DNA from: an uncultured Clostridia bacterium
GTDB lineage: Bacteria > Bacillota > Clostridia > Christensenellales > Borkfalkiaceae
Assembly: GCA_947628675.1 (NCBI GenBank)
Contig: CANRAR010000005.1
Location: forward strand, 1 to 64,000
Reading direction: 5' to 3'
Length of the DNA stretch: 64,000 nt
Part shown: piece by piece, positions 38,304 through 46,861 of the stretch
How the letters are laid out: the number at the start of each line of letters is the position of its first letter
Position numbering within the stretch: position 1 is the stretch's first letter
Made by a program: the position numbers and the translations under genes
The notes under the pieces: model-generated
Told to the model about the DNA's origin: nothing
Databases searched by the model: none
The model's input: the letters and a program-made list of their open reading frames with translations, nothing else

Positions 38304-39536
38304 ATGGCAAACAAAAGGAACTACAAGACGCACACGAACAAAGGGCTCGCAATCTTTTGCGTGGTGCTCGCGTTTGTGATCGTCGCGGCGTGTACGCTGG
38401 GCGGTCTGCAACTTTGGGGGAAAGGCAATCAGAAGCCCTCGAATTGGTTCAGATCCGAAGATCCCGCGATCGTGGTCGGGGAGTCCGTCAAGTACGAGAC
38501 GACCCTTCCCGCGAACGGCGGCATGACGCTTCCCGACAAGATCGAGGATGGCGAAACGGACGATGCCGGCGCCGTCAAGAGCAACGGCATCGCGCTGATG
38601 AGCATGACGATCCCCGTTGCGCAGTACGCTACATACGGCATTTCGCCCGCGTCGGAGAACGCAAAGACGGTGACCGCCACCGTCTCCCCGGACAACGAGG
38701 CCTCCAACACCAAGATCAAGTGGGAACTCACGTGGAAGAATCCCGCCTCCGAGTGGGCGACGGGCAAAGACGTCACGGATTACGTCACCGTGCAGAGCAA
38801 CGCGGACGATCTCATGGAGAGCAAGACGTGCACCGTCTCCTGCTCGCAGGCATTCGGGGAGCAGATGCAACTCAAAGCGATCGCCGTTGACGACGAGACG
38901 AAGTTTGCGACCTGCAACGTGGATTATGTACGCCAAGTCAAGAGCGTAAGTGTTGCGATCGGCGACATCTCCGTCAATCTCGGCGGAAACACGGATATTA
39001 CCATTGCCATCCGCCGCGACTATGGCGGCACGGGCGGCAAAGTGACCGTCACGCCCACGCTCGGCGACGTCTACACGATCGAGAACGAATTCACCGCCGC
39101 GGCAAGTCTGACGCATGAAATTAGCGAAACCGGAAATGATAAATGGCTTGCCTGCAAAGGTTATTCCACGGGAAGTGGCGCAACGGTTGTTACATATAAC
39201 AACGAAGAAACGCTACTCGAAAAAAGCATCTACTTTGACCGTAGAGTGTTCACCCAATACCAATTTTACGGCGGAAGCGAAGCATTTGCCGAAGAACACG
39301 AATCATCGTATTACAATGTCTTTCATCAAGACAAAATAAATCAGCTTGTCTATAACTTCAACGCAGGGAATAGCCAAGGATACAAAAACAAAGTCATTTG
39401 GACGATGAAAGTCACGCTGACGTCGGGCTCGTACGAATACAGTTACGAGAGCGACCTCGTATGGGCAGCGATCGACGAGACCGTGCCCATCGGCGACGTG
39501 CACATCAACGGTGACCAAGATATTGTTTTCCCGTAA
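38304..39536 (+). CDS. N-anchored ectodomain protein 1 (Ig-like), structural candidate
   Basis: 410 residues. A short cytoplasmic start, one TM helix (about 15-37, LAIFCVVLAFVIVAACTLGGL) and a secreted portion with Ig-like/BIG2-type strands (KTVTATVSPDNEASNTKIKW, KSVSVAIGDISVNLGGNTDI). The N-terminal 45 residues are nearly the same as in the next gene, whereas the ectodomains differ. From about 39110 to 39380 the DNA becomes clearly A+T-richer than the rest of the gene. AAAGGAGG before ATG 38304. Likely virion-surface or adsorption protein; inferred from context. Confidence 0.75.
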   Translation: MANKRNYKTHTNKGLAIFCVVLAFVIVAACTLGGLQLWGKGNQKPSNWFRSEDPAIVVGESVKYETTLPANGGMTLPDKIEDGETDDAGAVKSNGIALMSMTIPVAQYATYGISPASENAKTVTATVSPDNEASNTKIKWELTWKNPASEWATGKDVTDYVTVQSNADDLMESKTCTVSCSQAFGEQMQLKAIAVDDETKFATCNVDYVRQVKSVSVAIGDISVNLGGNTDITIAIRRDYGGTGGKVTVTPTLGDVYTIENEFTAAASLTHEISETGNDKWLACKGYSTGSGATVVTYNNEETLLEKSIYFDRRVFTQYQFYGGSEAFAEEHESSYYNVFHQDKINQLVYNFNAGNSQGYKNKVIWTMKVTLTSGSYEYSYESDLVWAAIDETVPIGDVHINGDQDIVFP

Positions 39537-39550
39537 GTAAGAGGTGACAC

Positions 39551-40837
39551 ATGGCAAGGAATTACAAACCCCGCCCGCATAAAAGCCTTGCGCTGCTCTG
39601 CGTGATCATGGCGTTCTTGCTCGCCGCCGCGTGTACGCTCGGCGGGCTCGAACTTTGGGGCACGGACAAGATGAAGCCCTCGAATTGGGGCAAGCAGGAC
39701 GAACTCGCGCCCGTGACGATCTCCTTCACGGACGACGCGCCCGCCCCCTTCGGCATCGTGCAGACGTTGGAAAACGGCGCGCGGGCATACCCGCTTATGA
39801 CTACCGCGTCTGCAAGTTATCCTTCGAGTAAAACCGCCATAGCGGAATGCACTCTGCCGGAGGGCGGAACGCCCGATCTCTACAAATGGAGCATCACAGG
39901 CGGCGAAGGACTAAGCGTAAGACCAATTCCCGATAGCAGTGCAGCCATCATTACGGCGCAAAACTACTTCACCGGCGCCGCGACCCTCACCGTCCGCGCC
40001 TACCGCGGGAGCGAACTCCGCGGCATCGGGAGCATAAGCATCACCGCCCAAAGAGCTTACGAAACTTCTGATATAGTCATCGAGGTCTACTATCTCAAAA
40101 ACGGCAGCGAGGAATATCAGAGAATGCTCTCCGATTTCAGAGCCTTCCCCGCGGGAAAATACGGATTTCAAGTGAACTTCGTTGAATTTACACAGTTCGA
40201 AGCGTGTTATGAGCGCGAACCCGACTACGCGGTCTTCCTTGATGAAGAAAACGCGATCGCATATAGCGGCGACGCCTCCATCATGCAAGATATAGGTATC
40301 ACTTGCTTCTTCTACAACATGGATGTTGATCAAAGTCTCGGCTACTTCTTGGTGGAAGATATGCTCGCACCGGAAGGAATAGAAAGCGCGCTCAGATCAT
40401 GGGCAGAACAGTGCGACGAAATCTACGCCTTCTTTGGCGATCTCACCATAGAACACCAAGACATCATCCAACAAATCGCAGACAGCGAGGGCTACACCCT
40501 TCAAAGCGTCTCGGATTACGAAGGCTGGCAAGGCCTCATCGATAGCGGTAATCCCTTCAACTGCATCATGTTGTCCTCATCGGCGGAACTTCCCGACGTA
40601 ATGGATGTGATCGACGGCAATGGCATCTCCCACGAAGATATTATGTGGATCATCTGCGACGTCCGCGATGAAGAAGCGCAAATGGTATCCGGACTCATCT
40701 CCGAGGGCGCCTCCGTGTGCGCCTACAAAAAAGTCGCGCATTTCGACCTCATTTTCGATGCCATTTACGATATAGAAGCCGGCGAATCCCTCTCCGAAGA
40801 CTATATCTATCTCTATACATACGAGGCGTTTGTATAA
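39551..40837 (+). CDS. N-anchored ectodomain protein 2, paralogous N-terminus
   Basis: 428 residues: the same anchor as ectodomain protein 1 (SLALLCVIMAFLLAAACTLGGLELWG, followed by KPSNW), then an Ig-like part (LYKWSITGGEGLSVRPIPDSS...TLTVRAYRG) and a large acidic C-terminal domain of about 260 residues (starting SDIVIEVYYLKNGSEEYQRML) not recognised. AGAGGTGA before the ATG, 14 nt after the preceding stop. Possibly a receptor-binding protein with exchangeable tip. Confidence 0.75.
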   Translation: MARNYKPRPHKSLALLCVIMAFLLAAACTLGGLELWGTDKMKPSNWGKQDELAPVTISFTDDAPAPFGIVQTLENGARAYPLMTTASASYPSSKTAIAECTLPEGGTPDLYKWSITGGEGLSVRPIPDSSAAIITAQNYFTGAATLTVRAYRGSELRGIGSISITAQRAYETSDIVIEVYYLKNGSEEYQRMLSDFRAFPAGKYGFQVNFVEFTQFEACYEREPDYAVFLDEENAIAYSGDASIMQDIGITCFFYNMDVDQSLGYFLVEDMLAPEGIESALRSWAEQCDEIYAFFGDLTIEHQDIIQQIADSEGYTLQSVSDYEGWQGLIDSGNPFNCIMLSSSAELPDVMDVIDGNGISHEDIMWIICDVRDEEAQMVSGLISEGASVCAYKKVAHFDLIFDAIYDIEAGESLSEDYIYLYTYEAFV

Positions 40838-40847
40838 AGGAGGAGCC

Positions 40848-41477
40848 ATGGCAAAGAAGAAAACGAACGCAGCCCCGCCTGCGCGCACCGCAGGGGCAAA
40901 AACGAGCAAAGCCCGCCTCATCGCGGGCGCCGTTCTCGGCCTGCTTCTCCTCGCCCTCATCGCGTTCATGGTGTGGTTCATTTTAGACCGCACCAATGGC
41001 GGCACCGAGGACTTCCGCGCCTTCGCCGTCTCCATAGACGGCGAGGAAGTGAAGAGCACCAAGGAGCGGCGCAGTCTCCTTCGCGGCGAGCACACCGTCT
41101 CCGCCGATTACCTCTTCGGCGGCGACTATGACTACACCGTAGACATCGTCCCCGTAAAAGATACGAGGTTCAATTACACGGTGGACGGCAGGCAATACCC
41201 TTGGAGCGACCAAAAGGAACTCGCCAAGGCCTTTGCCCTCAAAAAGACGGAGGAGGGCTTCACCTTCACCGTGCCCGCGAACCTCGCCGCCGTGCTCGCC
41301 GCGATCTACCCGGATGCCGAAGTCGTCGCACCCAAGGAGGGAGAACTCCAAGACCCCTACATCTATGCGCTCGTCATCTCCTCGTACAACGAGAAAACCA
41401 CTTACACCATCACTTTTGGGATCGCCGTCTCCATTGACGGCGTGGAAACAGACAAGCCCGAGGTGCAATTCCCGTAA
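40848..41477 (+). CDS. N-anchored ectodomain protein 3
   Basis: 209 residues: basic cytoplasmic head (about 25 residues), TM helix (LIAGAVLGLLLLALIAFMVWF), then a beta-rich ectodomain (FAVSIDGEEVKSTKERRSLLRGEHTVSADYLFGGDY...). It ends VQFP, and protein 1 ends IVFP, so C-termini may share a feature. ATG 40848 with AAAGGAGG; TAATG overlap with the next gene. Confidence 0.75.
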   Translation: MAKKKTNAAPPARTAGAKTSKARLIAGAVLGLLLLALIAFMVWFILDRTNGGTEDFRAFAVSIDGEEVKSTKERRSLLRGEHTVSADYLFGGDYDYTVDIVPVKDTRFNYTVDGRQYPWSDQKELAKAFALKKTEEGFTFTVPANLAAVLAAIYPDAEVVAPKEGELQDPYIYALVISSYNEKTTYTITFGIAVSIDGVETDKPEVQFP

Positions 41478-43804
41478 TGAAAAACTTCACCAAAAAACTC
41501 CCCGTTTTCATTCTGACAGGCTTCTTATTCTTTGCGGCGCTTCTCGCTCCCTTCGGGGGCGGGAAGGCTTCTGCCGCCGTGGATCTCGTCAACCCACCCA
41601 CGAGCATCGACGAGACCAACGTCCTCGATGATTTGGAGGGCTCTGTCCTCAACGGCAACAAGTTCAACATTTCAGATTGGGGCTTCAACGAACGGCGAGA
41701 TCTTGAAATCGTATCTTTCGTGGAATTCGGTTACTCCATGTACGCGAGCCGCCAAGACGATTACGGGCTTTACGTCTACATCTACAACCCCCAAGGCGTC
41801 GCCTTCGATACCCAAACGGGGTTGAACACAATCGAACTGCAAGCGGGAGACACGGAAATCACCCGCTACCCTTTGATATTCCTCAATTATTCCGACCGCG
41901 CGGGCGCGGAAGGGATGTTTTACAAGTTCAAAGTATCCCTCTCGGAGAGCAAACGCACGGCGATCTTGAATACGCTTCATCAAGATGCGCGTTCATATAA
42001 AATTACGCAGGTGGATATTTCCATCAAAAGAACCCTGCAGACCATTAAATGCGTTACCACCTATACATACAGCGGTTTTGCGCAGGGATACGGTTCCGAA
42101 CTTGCCACCGACAGCACACTCACTTGTAAAACGGACGGCTTTGAGGATTACGCAGAACTCGAAGTCCACCAAACCGTCTACCGTCCAAAGGGCGACTACT
42201 ACGAGGGCGAGCAATCGCAGCTTAACAGTTGCTACTTCCGCGTTCCCGACCACTACTATCAGGACTACGGTGCTCTCTCGAAAATCGTCTGCGATTGGTA
42301 CGAATACGTCACGAAACCTGTCCTTGTAACCACGGACATCGATTTATATAGATTTTTCTATGAACTTCACGGAGGAGATGTCCCGAGCGCCAACGCCGGG
42401 AAGGCCTATGTGATTTTTCATGCAAAAGATTACGACAGTATGCTATGGGGAGGAATACAGGCCTATGGTGGTGCGATTGTAACAAATTGTGAAGAAATTG
42501 AAGATGACTATGCTGTTGGGGTTTTAGGTATGGGCGGCTATATGAAAATTTCTCCTGACAGTACGGCTGCTTCGTCGTATGGCGGCGATCCCGGTATACT
42601 TACACATGGGCTTACAGATGATGATTTATTGGAAGGGTATTCCTTCGACCCCAAAAATTACTACTCTGCCGTATTCTACACGAATGGTTCTTATAAAGAA
42701 TTTAGCGTGACAGCGGATGATTTGGAAGAAAGATTTTATGCAATGAGCGAACGGCTCGGCAGCCCGTATCTCCCCGGGGGAAATAGCGCCACGCTCTTCT
42801 CCGATGATATCTATTCGGGACGCGAACGCGGCTATAACCACATCGAAATAGACCCAGAGGATCCGCGTCAAGTCTTTTCCAATTCCACGGTAAAAGACTT
42901 TTGGCAAGATTACCTCGGAGGCTATACCATAAATACGGATCTTCAAGAAGTCAATGCTATTCATGAAGTAACGGCAGAAGATCTAACGGGATCAGATACG
43001 GAAATTGCCGAGCGCCTTTACATCGGGAAAAAAGATGTCAAAGACCTCAAAGCGGAATTTGATAAAGCAAAGCCCAAAAACGATCACGTTGTGCTTTTAA
43101 GATATGCAGATAGCAAGTATTATTCCATTCCTTTTTTTGCTTCCGACCTTGTAGATACAAGAGGGATGGCGCAGGATGAGGTTGACGATGAAGTATTTCA
43201 TAACTTACTATGGAAACTTTACAACAAAGACGATTTTAACGGCTACGTTGCCCAAGAGACCGTGTATCTCAACTTCAAAATCATCTCGTTGAACTATACA
43301 AAAGACGGCGTAGAGACGGTGATCCCCGTCGTCATGACACCGCAAAACGTATTCAGCGATATTACGCCGCCGCTTGATGTAAATTTCCACACGGACGACG
43401 ACGGGCTCCCTGATTGGGCATTATGGCTCATCGTCGCCGTTCTCGGGGTTCTGCTCATCATCGTGCTCGTGCTCTTCTTCCCGATTTTGAAGCCCATTCT
43501 CGCGGCGATCCTCAAAGTTATTTGGTGGATCATCACCGCACCCTTCCGCTTCATCGCATGGGTCGTGAAGAAGATCTCCGAAGCAGTGAAGAAGCGAAAA
43601 GAAGCAAAAGCAGCCGCCCCGCCCAAACCGCCCAAGCCGCCGAAGCCGCCCAAACCGAAAGGGACGTCGAAGGAGGCAAAAACAAGCACGGCGCAGGCCG
43701 AGCAACGCATCGTTTTGGAAATTCACCGGCAGCCACAAGCGCCGCAATCAAAAGGAGGAAAAAATGAAAAAAACCACGCAACAAAATCGAACAAGGACAA
43801 ATAA
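41477..43804 (+). CDS. Signal-peptide protein with C-terminal membrane anchor (pIII-like plan)
   Basis: 775 residues. N-terminal signal peptide (LPVFILTGFLFFAALLAPFGGGKASAA, cleavage near 33), an ectodomain of about 600 residues with no recognised domain, then helices at about 648-672 and 678-695 (WALWLIVAVLGVLLIIVLVLFF; ILAAILKVIWWIITAPFRF), an amphipathic helix and a Pro/Lys-rich tail (PPKPPKPPKPPKPK). This is the plan of a large adsorption/termination protein of filamentous phages. The stretch 42350-42760 is strikingly A+T-rich with different codon choice, suggesting a swapped receptor-binding segment. Confidence 0.7.
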   Translation: MKNFTKKLPVFILTGFLFFAALLAPFGGGKASAAVDLVNPPTSIDETNVLDDLEGSVLNGNKFNISDWGFNERRDLEIVSFVEFGYSMYASRQDDYGLYVYIYNPQGVAFDTQTGLNTIELQAGDTEITRYPLIFLNYSDRAGAEGMFYKFKVSLSESKRTAILNTLHQDARSYKITQVDISIKRTLQTIKCVTTYTYSGFAQGYGSELATDSTLTCKTDGFEDYAELEVHQTVYRPKGDYYEGEQSQLNSCYFRVPDHYYQDYGALSKIVCDWYEYVTKPVLVTTDIDLYRFFYELHGGDVPSANAGKAYVIFHAKDYDSMLWGGIQAYGGAIVTNCEEIEDDYAVGVLGMGGYMKISPDSTAASSYGGDPGILTHGLTDDDLLEGYSFDPKNYYSAVFYTNGSYKEFSVTADDLEERFYAMSERLGSPYLPGGNSATLFSDDIYSGRERGYNHIEIDPEDPRQVFSNSTVKDFWQDYLGGYTINTDLQEVNAIHEVTAEDLTGSDTEIAERLYIGKKDVKDLKAEFDKAKPKNDHVVLLRYADSKYYSIPFFASDLVDTRGMAQDEVDDEVFHNLLWKLYNKDDFNGYVAQETVYLNFKIISLNYTKDGVETVIPVVMTPQNVFSDITPPLDVNFHTDDDGLPDWALWLIVAVLGVLLIIVLVLFFPILKPILAAILKVIWWIITAPFRFIAWVVKKISEAVKKRKEAKAAAPPKPPKPPKPPKPKGTSKEAKTSTAQAEQRIVLEIHRQPQAPQSKGGKNEKNHATKSNKDK

Positions 43805-44144
43805 GAAAGCAGTCCGCCGCCCCGCAGTAGTCGCAGTCCCGCGCAAGCTGGCTACGCCTACGAAGGCGAAGACCACCGTGCCTGCGAAGGCGAAGCCCGC
43901 CGCGGCGGCGAAGAAGAAGCCGGCATCGCCCGCCGTGAAGGGCGGCTTGTTCGGCGGCGCGACGGAGATCTCCATGACGGAGAATAAGATCTCCGTCACC
44001 AAAAAAGTTTCCGAAAATAAGAACGGCCGGTTCGAGCAACACGAGGTTCGAACCTATCACGACAAGACGCCGGCAAATATGCGCGCCCTTCAAGCCGCGA
44101 TCCAGAGCGGCAACGCCAAGAAGGTCACCGTCAAATTCAAGTAA
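43764..44144 (+). CDS. Basic Lys/Ala/Pro-rich small protein
   Basis: 126 residues. The first 60 are a histone-like disordered tail (TPTKAKTTVPAKAKPAAAAKKKPAS), the rest a small folded part (GGATEISMTENKISVTKKV...KKVTVKFK). It begins inside the end of the previous gene with a strong AAAAGGAGG. It may bind DNA in virion assembly, or act on the cytoplasmic side. Unknown family. Confidence 0.75.
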   Translation: MKKTTQQNRTRTNKKAVRRPAVVAVPRKLATPTKAKTTVPAKAKPAAAAKKKPASPAVKGGLFGGATEISMTENKISVTKKVSENKNGRFEQHEVRTYHDKTPANMRALQAAIQSGNAKKVTVKFK

Positions 44145-44153
44145 GGAGGGCAT

Positions 44154-44363
44154 ATGGCGAAAACGGCATCTGCGACGCAAAGAACGGCCAAGGGAAAGCG
44201 GAAAAGCTCGTCGAGCGCGGCGCTCTTGCGCGAAGAAATGCTTGAAAAGAAGGAGTTGCGCAAAGAGCGGAGGCAATTTCTCCGGGAGTTTCTACTCATT
44301 ATCATCACGAATATTTTCAGTATTGCAACGACGTTGCTTACGACCTATTTGGTGATGAAATGA
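44154..44363 (+). CDS. Small single-helix membrane protein, coat-protein candidate
   Basis: 69 residues: a strongly basic cytoplasmic half (KRKSSSSAALLREEMLEKKELRKERRQF) and a C-terminal TM helix (FLLIIITNIFSIATTLLTTYLV). Filamentous coat proteins have a single helix and a basic DNA-facing part, but normally with the opposite end order, so coat identity is only possible. AAGGAGG precedes the ATG; it overlaps the Zot-like gene by 4 nt. Confidence 0.7.
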   Translation: MAKTASATQRTAKGKRKSSSSAALLREEMLEKKELRKERRQFLREFLLIIITNIFSIATTLLTTYLVMK

Positions 44364-45205
44364 GCGGGACGTTGATCATCGGAAAGCCCGGAGCGGGCAA
44401 GACGGCGCTCATGACGCACTTTCTCGAAACGGCGTACAAACGGGAGGGACGGCAGCGGTTTGAGGCGTGTAAGGCGATGATCGAGACGATGAACACCCGG
44501 CGTGTGCACAAACTCGCCCTCCCGGATAGGCCTCCGATCTTCGCCTCGTACGCGGTGGAATTTTTGTGCGACTACCGGAAGACCTTCAAGCCGTACGATT
44601 TCAACCCCTTTTATTTCGGCATCGACCACGGGGAACAGAAGCACGTGCAGTACGTTCTGCCGTATAGCGTCATCTTCATGCCGGAGGCGCAAGGCATCTT
44701 CGACAGCCGCCAAAGCAGTACATTCCCGCGGTGGATCTCGGAGGCGTACGAAAAGCACAGGCAATTCCATATCGACTTCTATATCGATGCGCAAAGACCG
44801 ATGCTGATCGACCGCAACGTGCGGGAACTCCTCGACAGGATCCTACTCGTTGAGAAGTTGGAGCACGAGGCGGGCATATGGGGCGGGATCCGAAAGACGA
44901 GATTTCATTGCCGCGAGTTTTCATCGAATTTCGAACTTGAACGGCACCTCGAAAACGGTATCGGCGGGAAGGAAGTCGTCATCGAGCACCGCGGGAACAT
45001 CTTCAACGATTACGACAGTTTCCACGAGGGCGCAAATTTCGTTCCCCCGGACGAAGCGGGGAAGGATTTCACCCTTCACGAGAGTTTGGAACAGGGCGAA
45101 AAGCCGCCGAAGGGGCTCGAATGGTTCTACAACCGCGGCGAGCCGTGGGAGTTCCGCCATCCGAAGAGCGAGACTAAGAAGGAAAAAGGTGAAAAGAAGA
45201 AATGA
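44360..45205 (+). CDS. Zot/pI-like morphogenesis ATPase
   Basis: 281 residues. Walker A GKPGAGKT at residues 8-15, Walker-B-like SVIFMPEA at 103-110, and the C-terminal element IDAQRPMLIDRNVRELLDRI, the pattern of Zonular occludens toxin/filamentous phage pI ATPases (where the sequence after Walker B discusses DxQ..LID..IR). Phage pI drives extrusion of virions through the membrane. Unlike typical pI, no TM helix is visible and the C-terminus is a Lys-rich tail (ETKKEKGEKKK). Both ends overlap neighbours by 4 nt, in the middle of the structural operon. Confidence 0.75.
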   Translation: MSGTLIIGKPGAGKTALMTHFLETAYKREGRQRFEACKAMIETMNTRRVHKLALPDRPPIFASYAVEFLCDYRKTFKPYDFNPFYFGIDHGEQKHVQYVLPYSVIFMPEAQGIFDSRQSSTFPRWISEAYEKHRQFHIDFYIDAQRPMLIDRNVRELLDRILLVEKLEHEAGIWGGIRKTRFHCREFSSNFELERHLENGIGGKEVVIEHRGNIFNDYDSFHEGANFVPPDEAGKDFTLHESLEQGEKPPKGLEWFYNRGEPWEFRHPKSETKKEKGEKKK

Positions 45206-45774
45206 TCGACGAATTGCGTGAACTTTTTGCGAAATTGTATGCGGTCGGCTGTGAGCACGATAACTACGCGTATGCGCTTTCCGATGAACTGAACGCGGAA
45301 GTGGATAAGGCGATGCTGAAAGCGTTCAGAAGCGACCTTGAAAATCTCATTTCGCGCTGTGAGATCGTGAGCAAGACGGAGAAGTACGCACTCGATCAGA
45401 TGAGAGGACGCATTCCGGCGCGTCCCTTCATATGGTATAAGCTTCATCGCGTCCCCAATGCCGCCGCAACGGCGATCGAGAATGCTTTGGGTAAGTGGAC
45501 GAGCGGTTTCGTGAAGGGAGCCGTCGCGCAGACCGCACAAATCGAGTCGGAGATCAGAGCGGCACAAAGCGGAGAGAGAGAAGAACCGGAAGTAGAGCCT
45601 TCCGAAACGCCCGAAGAAGCCGCGGAAATGCCACAGGACGTCCCACAGGAGGCGGCGCCCGGAGAGGGCGCAGAAGCCGCGGAGAAGCCCGAAAACGGCA
45701 ACGAGAGCGCGGCGGAACTGTGGGACGAAGAAGAAGCCGATGAGGACGAAGAAGCCGTAGGCGACGCGGAGTAA
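45202..45774 (+). CDS. Soluble protein with acidic tail, last gene before the hairpin region
   Basis: 190 residues: a helical basic-to-neutral domain (1-125) and a long Glu/Ala/Pro tail (EEPEVEPSETPEEAAEMP...). Start overlaps the Zot-like stop (ATGA), implying translational coupling and perhaps joint function with it. Family not recognised. Confidence 0.7.
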   Translation: MIDELRELFAKLYAVGCEHDNYAYALSDELNAEVDKAMLKAFRSDLENLISRCEIVSKTEKYALDQMRGRIPARPFIWYKLHRVPNAAATAIENALGKWTSGFVKGAVAQTAQIESEIRAAQSGEREEPEVEPSETPEEAAEMPQDVPQEAAPGEGAEAAEKPENGNESAAELWDEEEADEDEEAVGDAE

Positions 45775-46073
45775 GGACGAGACGGGCGGCACATTCGCTT
45801 TATTTGGAAAAAATAAAGCGCCGTGTGCAGTGTGCGTGATGTAAGCGCGGGGGAACAGGGCGTGTGCGCCCTTTTCCCCTGCGCATACAAAACGCCATCT
45901 GCACACGATGGAGAGTGAACGGGGCAAGGGCGTAGCCCTTCCGCATTTTTCGCAAGAATGCCCGTATGGGCAGACTTGCTGTAAAAACGCGGAAGAACCG
46001 CATTCACAATACGCGGCGCCGCCCATGTGGGCGGCAACGCGTCCGGTCAAATTTTGAAGAGGAGGTGCGAAAA
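45775..46073 (+). other. Hairpin-dense intergenic region, candidate origin/packaging signal
   Basis: Five stem-loops in under 250 nt: 45796-45820 (10 bp, GGAAA loop), 45845-45884 (GCGC and GGGG and AGGGCG blocks, TGTG loop, about 15 pairs), 45926-45940 (AAGGGC-GTA-GCCCTT), 45959-45972 (TGCCC-GTAT-GGGCA) and 46011-46042 (ACGCG plus GCCGCCC-ATGT-GGGCGGC). No coding frame with a ribosome site is present. Filamentous phages keep their replication origins and packaging hairpin in one such intergenic region. GGAGG at 46061-46065 belongs to the next gene. Confidence 0.6.
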
Positions 46074-46325
46074 ATGAAACTCGATATGGTAGCGCTTGCA
46101 AAGACGTTGCTCGACGGCAGCGTCCCCTACGCTCTGATGCGGTACATCTTCCGCACCCAAGGCGCGCAGCTCAAACGCCTCGATTACAACGCGGCGGCCG
46201 AGGCGCTGAACATCGACCGCCGCACAATCGCGCGCACGGTGAACGCGCTCGCCGCGAAGAAGCTCCTCGTCATCCAAGGCGGCGCACTCATGATCTCCGA
46301 GGCCTACATCCGGCAAGTCGGCTGA
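46074..46325 (+). CDS. Winged-helix DNA-binding protein
   Basis: 83 residues; MALRYIFRTQG-like start, then a helix-turn-helix (DYNAAAEALNIDRRTIARTVNALAAKKLLVI) and a short wing. GAGGAGGTG lies just before ATG 46074; the frame is open further up into the hairpins but lacks a start with ribosome site. Likely regulator or replication accessory of the element. Confidence 0.8.
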   Translation: MKLDMVALAKTLLDGSVPYALMRYIFRTQGAQLKRLDYNAAAEALNIDRRTIARTVNALAAKKLLVIQGGALMISEAYIRQVG

Positions 46326-46346
46326 TTTTACGAAAAGGAGAAGCAA

Positions 46347-46745
46347 ATGGGAAAGAAAAAATCTGGCAAAAAATCGTCCAAAGTGAATTCCTCCGTAAAT
46401 CCAACAACACCGCAAAAAAAGAAAACTTTTCCGGATGAATTTCCATTTTGGGCTCGTTTGAAAATCGACAAGAAGCGGACAACGCTTGTTATTGACGAAG
46501 AAGTAGAGATCAAAATACCCTCGCAAAAGGTCGAAGAACTATTTGTGCACCGAGAGGCTACGCACACAAAAGGAAAAAATGTCAAAGAGATAAGTCCGAA
46601 CCCCGATCCCTCCGATCCGGATCCTATGTACTTGAAACGGCCGCGGAAATTACCCAAAAAGTTATTTGAACCGCACAATAAGGATTTGAATATGCCGGAA
46701 GAACTTCGGAAACTGTACGAAAAAAACAATCACAAGGATAAATAA
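46347..46745 (+). CDS. Small basic protein of unknown function
   Basis: 132 residues, Lys-rich (MGKKKSGKKSSKVNSS...), with a Pro/Asp stretch (SPNPDPSDPDP) and lower G+C than its neighbours. AAAGGAG precedes the ATG. No domain recognised. A hairpin (AGAGAG...CTCTCT, 46749-46815, containing CCCTG-TTCA-CAGGG) follows the stop. Confidence 0.65.
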   Translation: MGKKKSGKKSSKVNSSVNPTTPQKKKTFPDEFPFWARLKIDKKRTTLVIDEEVEIKIPSQKVEELFVHREATHTKGKNVKEISPNPDPSDPDPMYLKRPRKLPKKLFEPHNKDLNMPEELRKLYEKNNHKDK

Positions 46746-46861
46746 AAAAGAGAGGTGCAGTTCCGTCCTTTCGACTATGCCCTGTTCACAGGGGTACAAA
46801 GCAACTCTCTTGCCTACATTATATGCAATTCTACGAAACTTGTCAAGGGGTTTTGAGAAAA

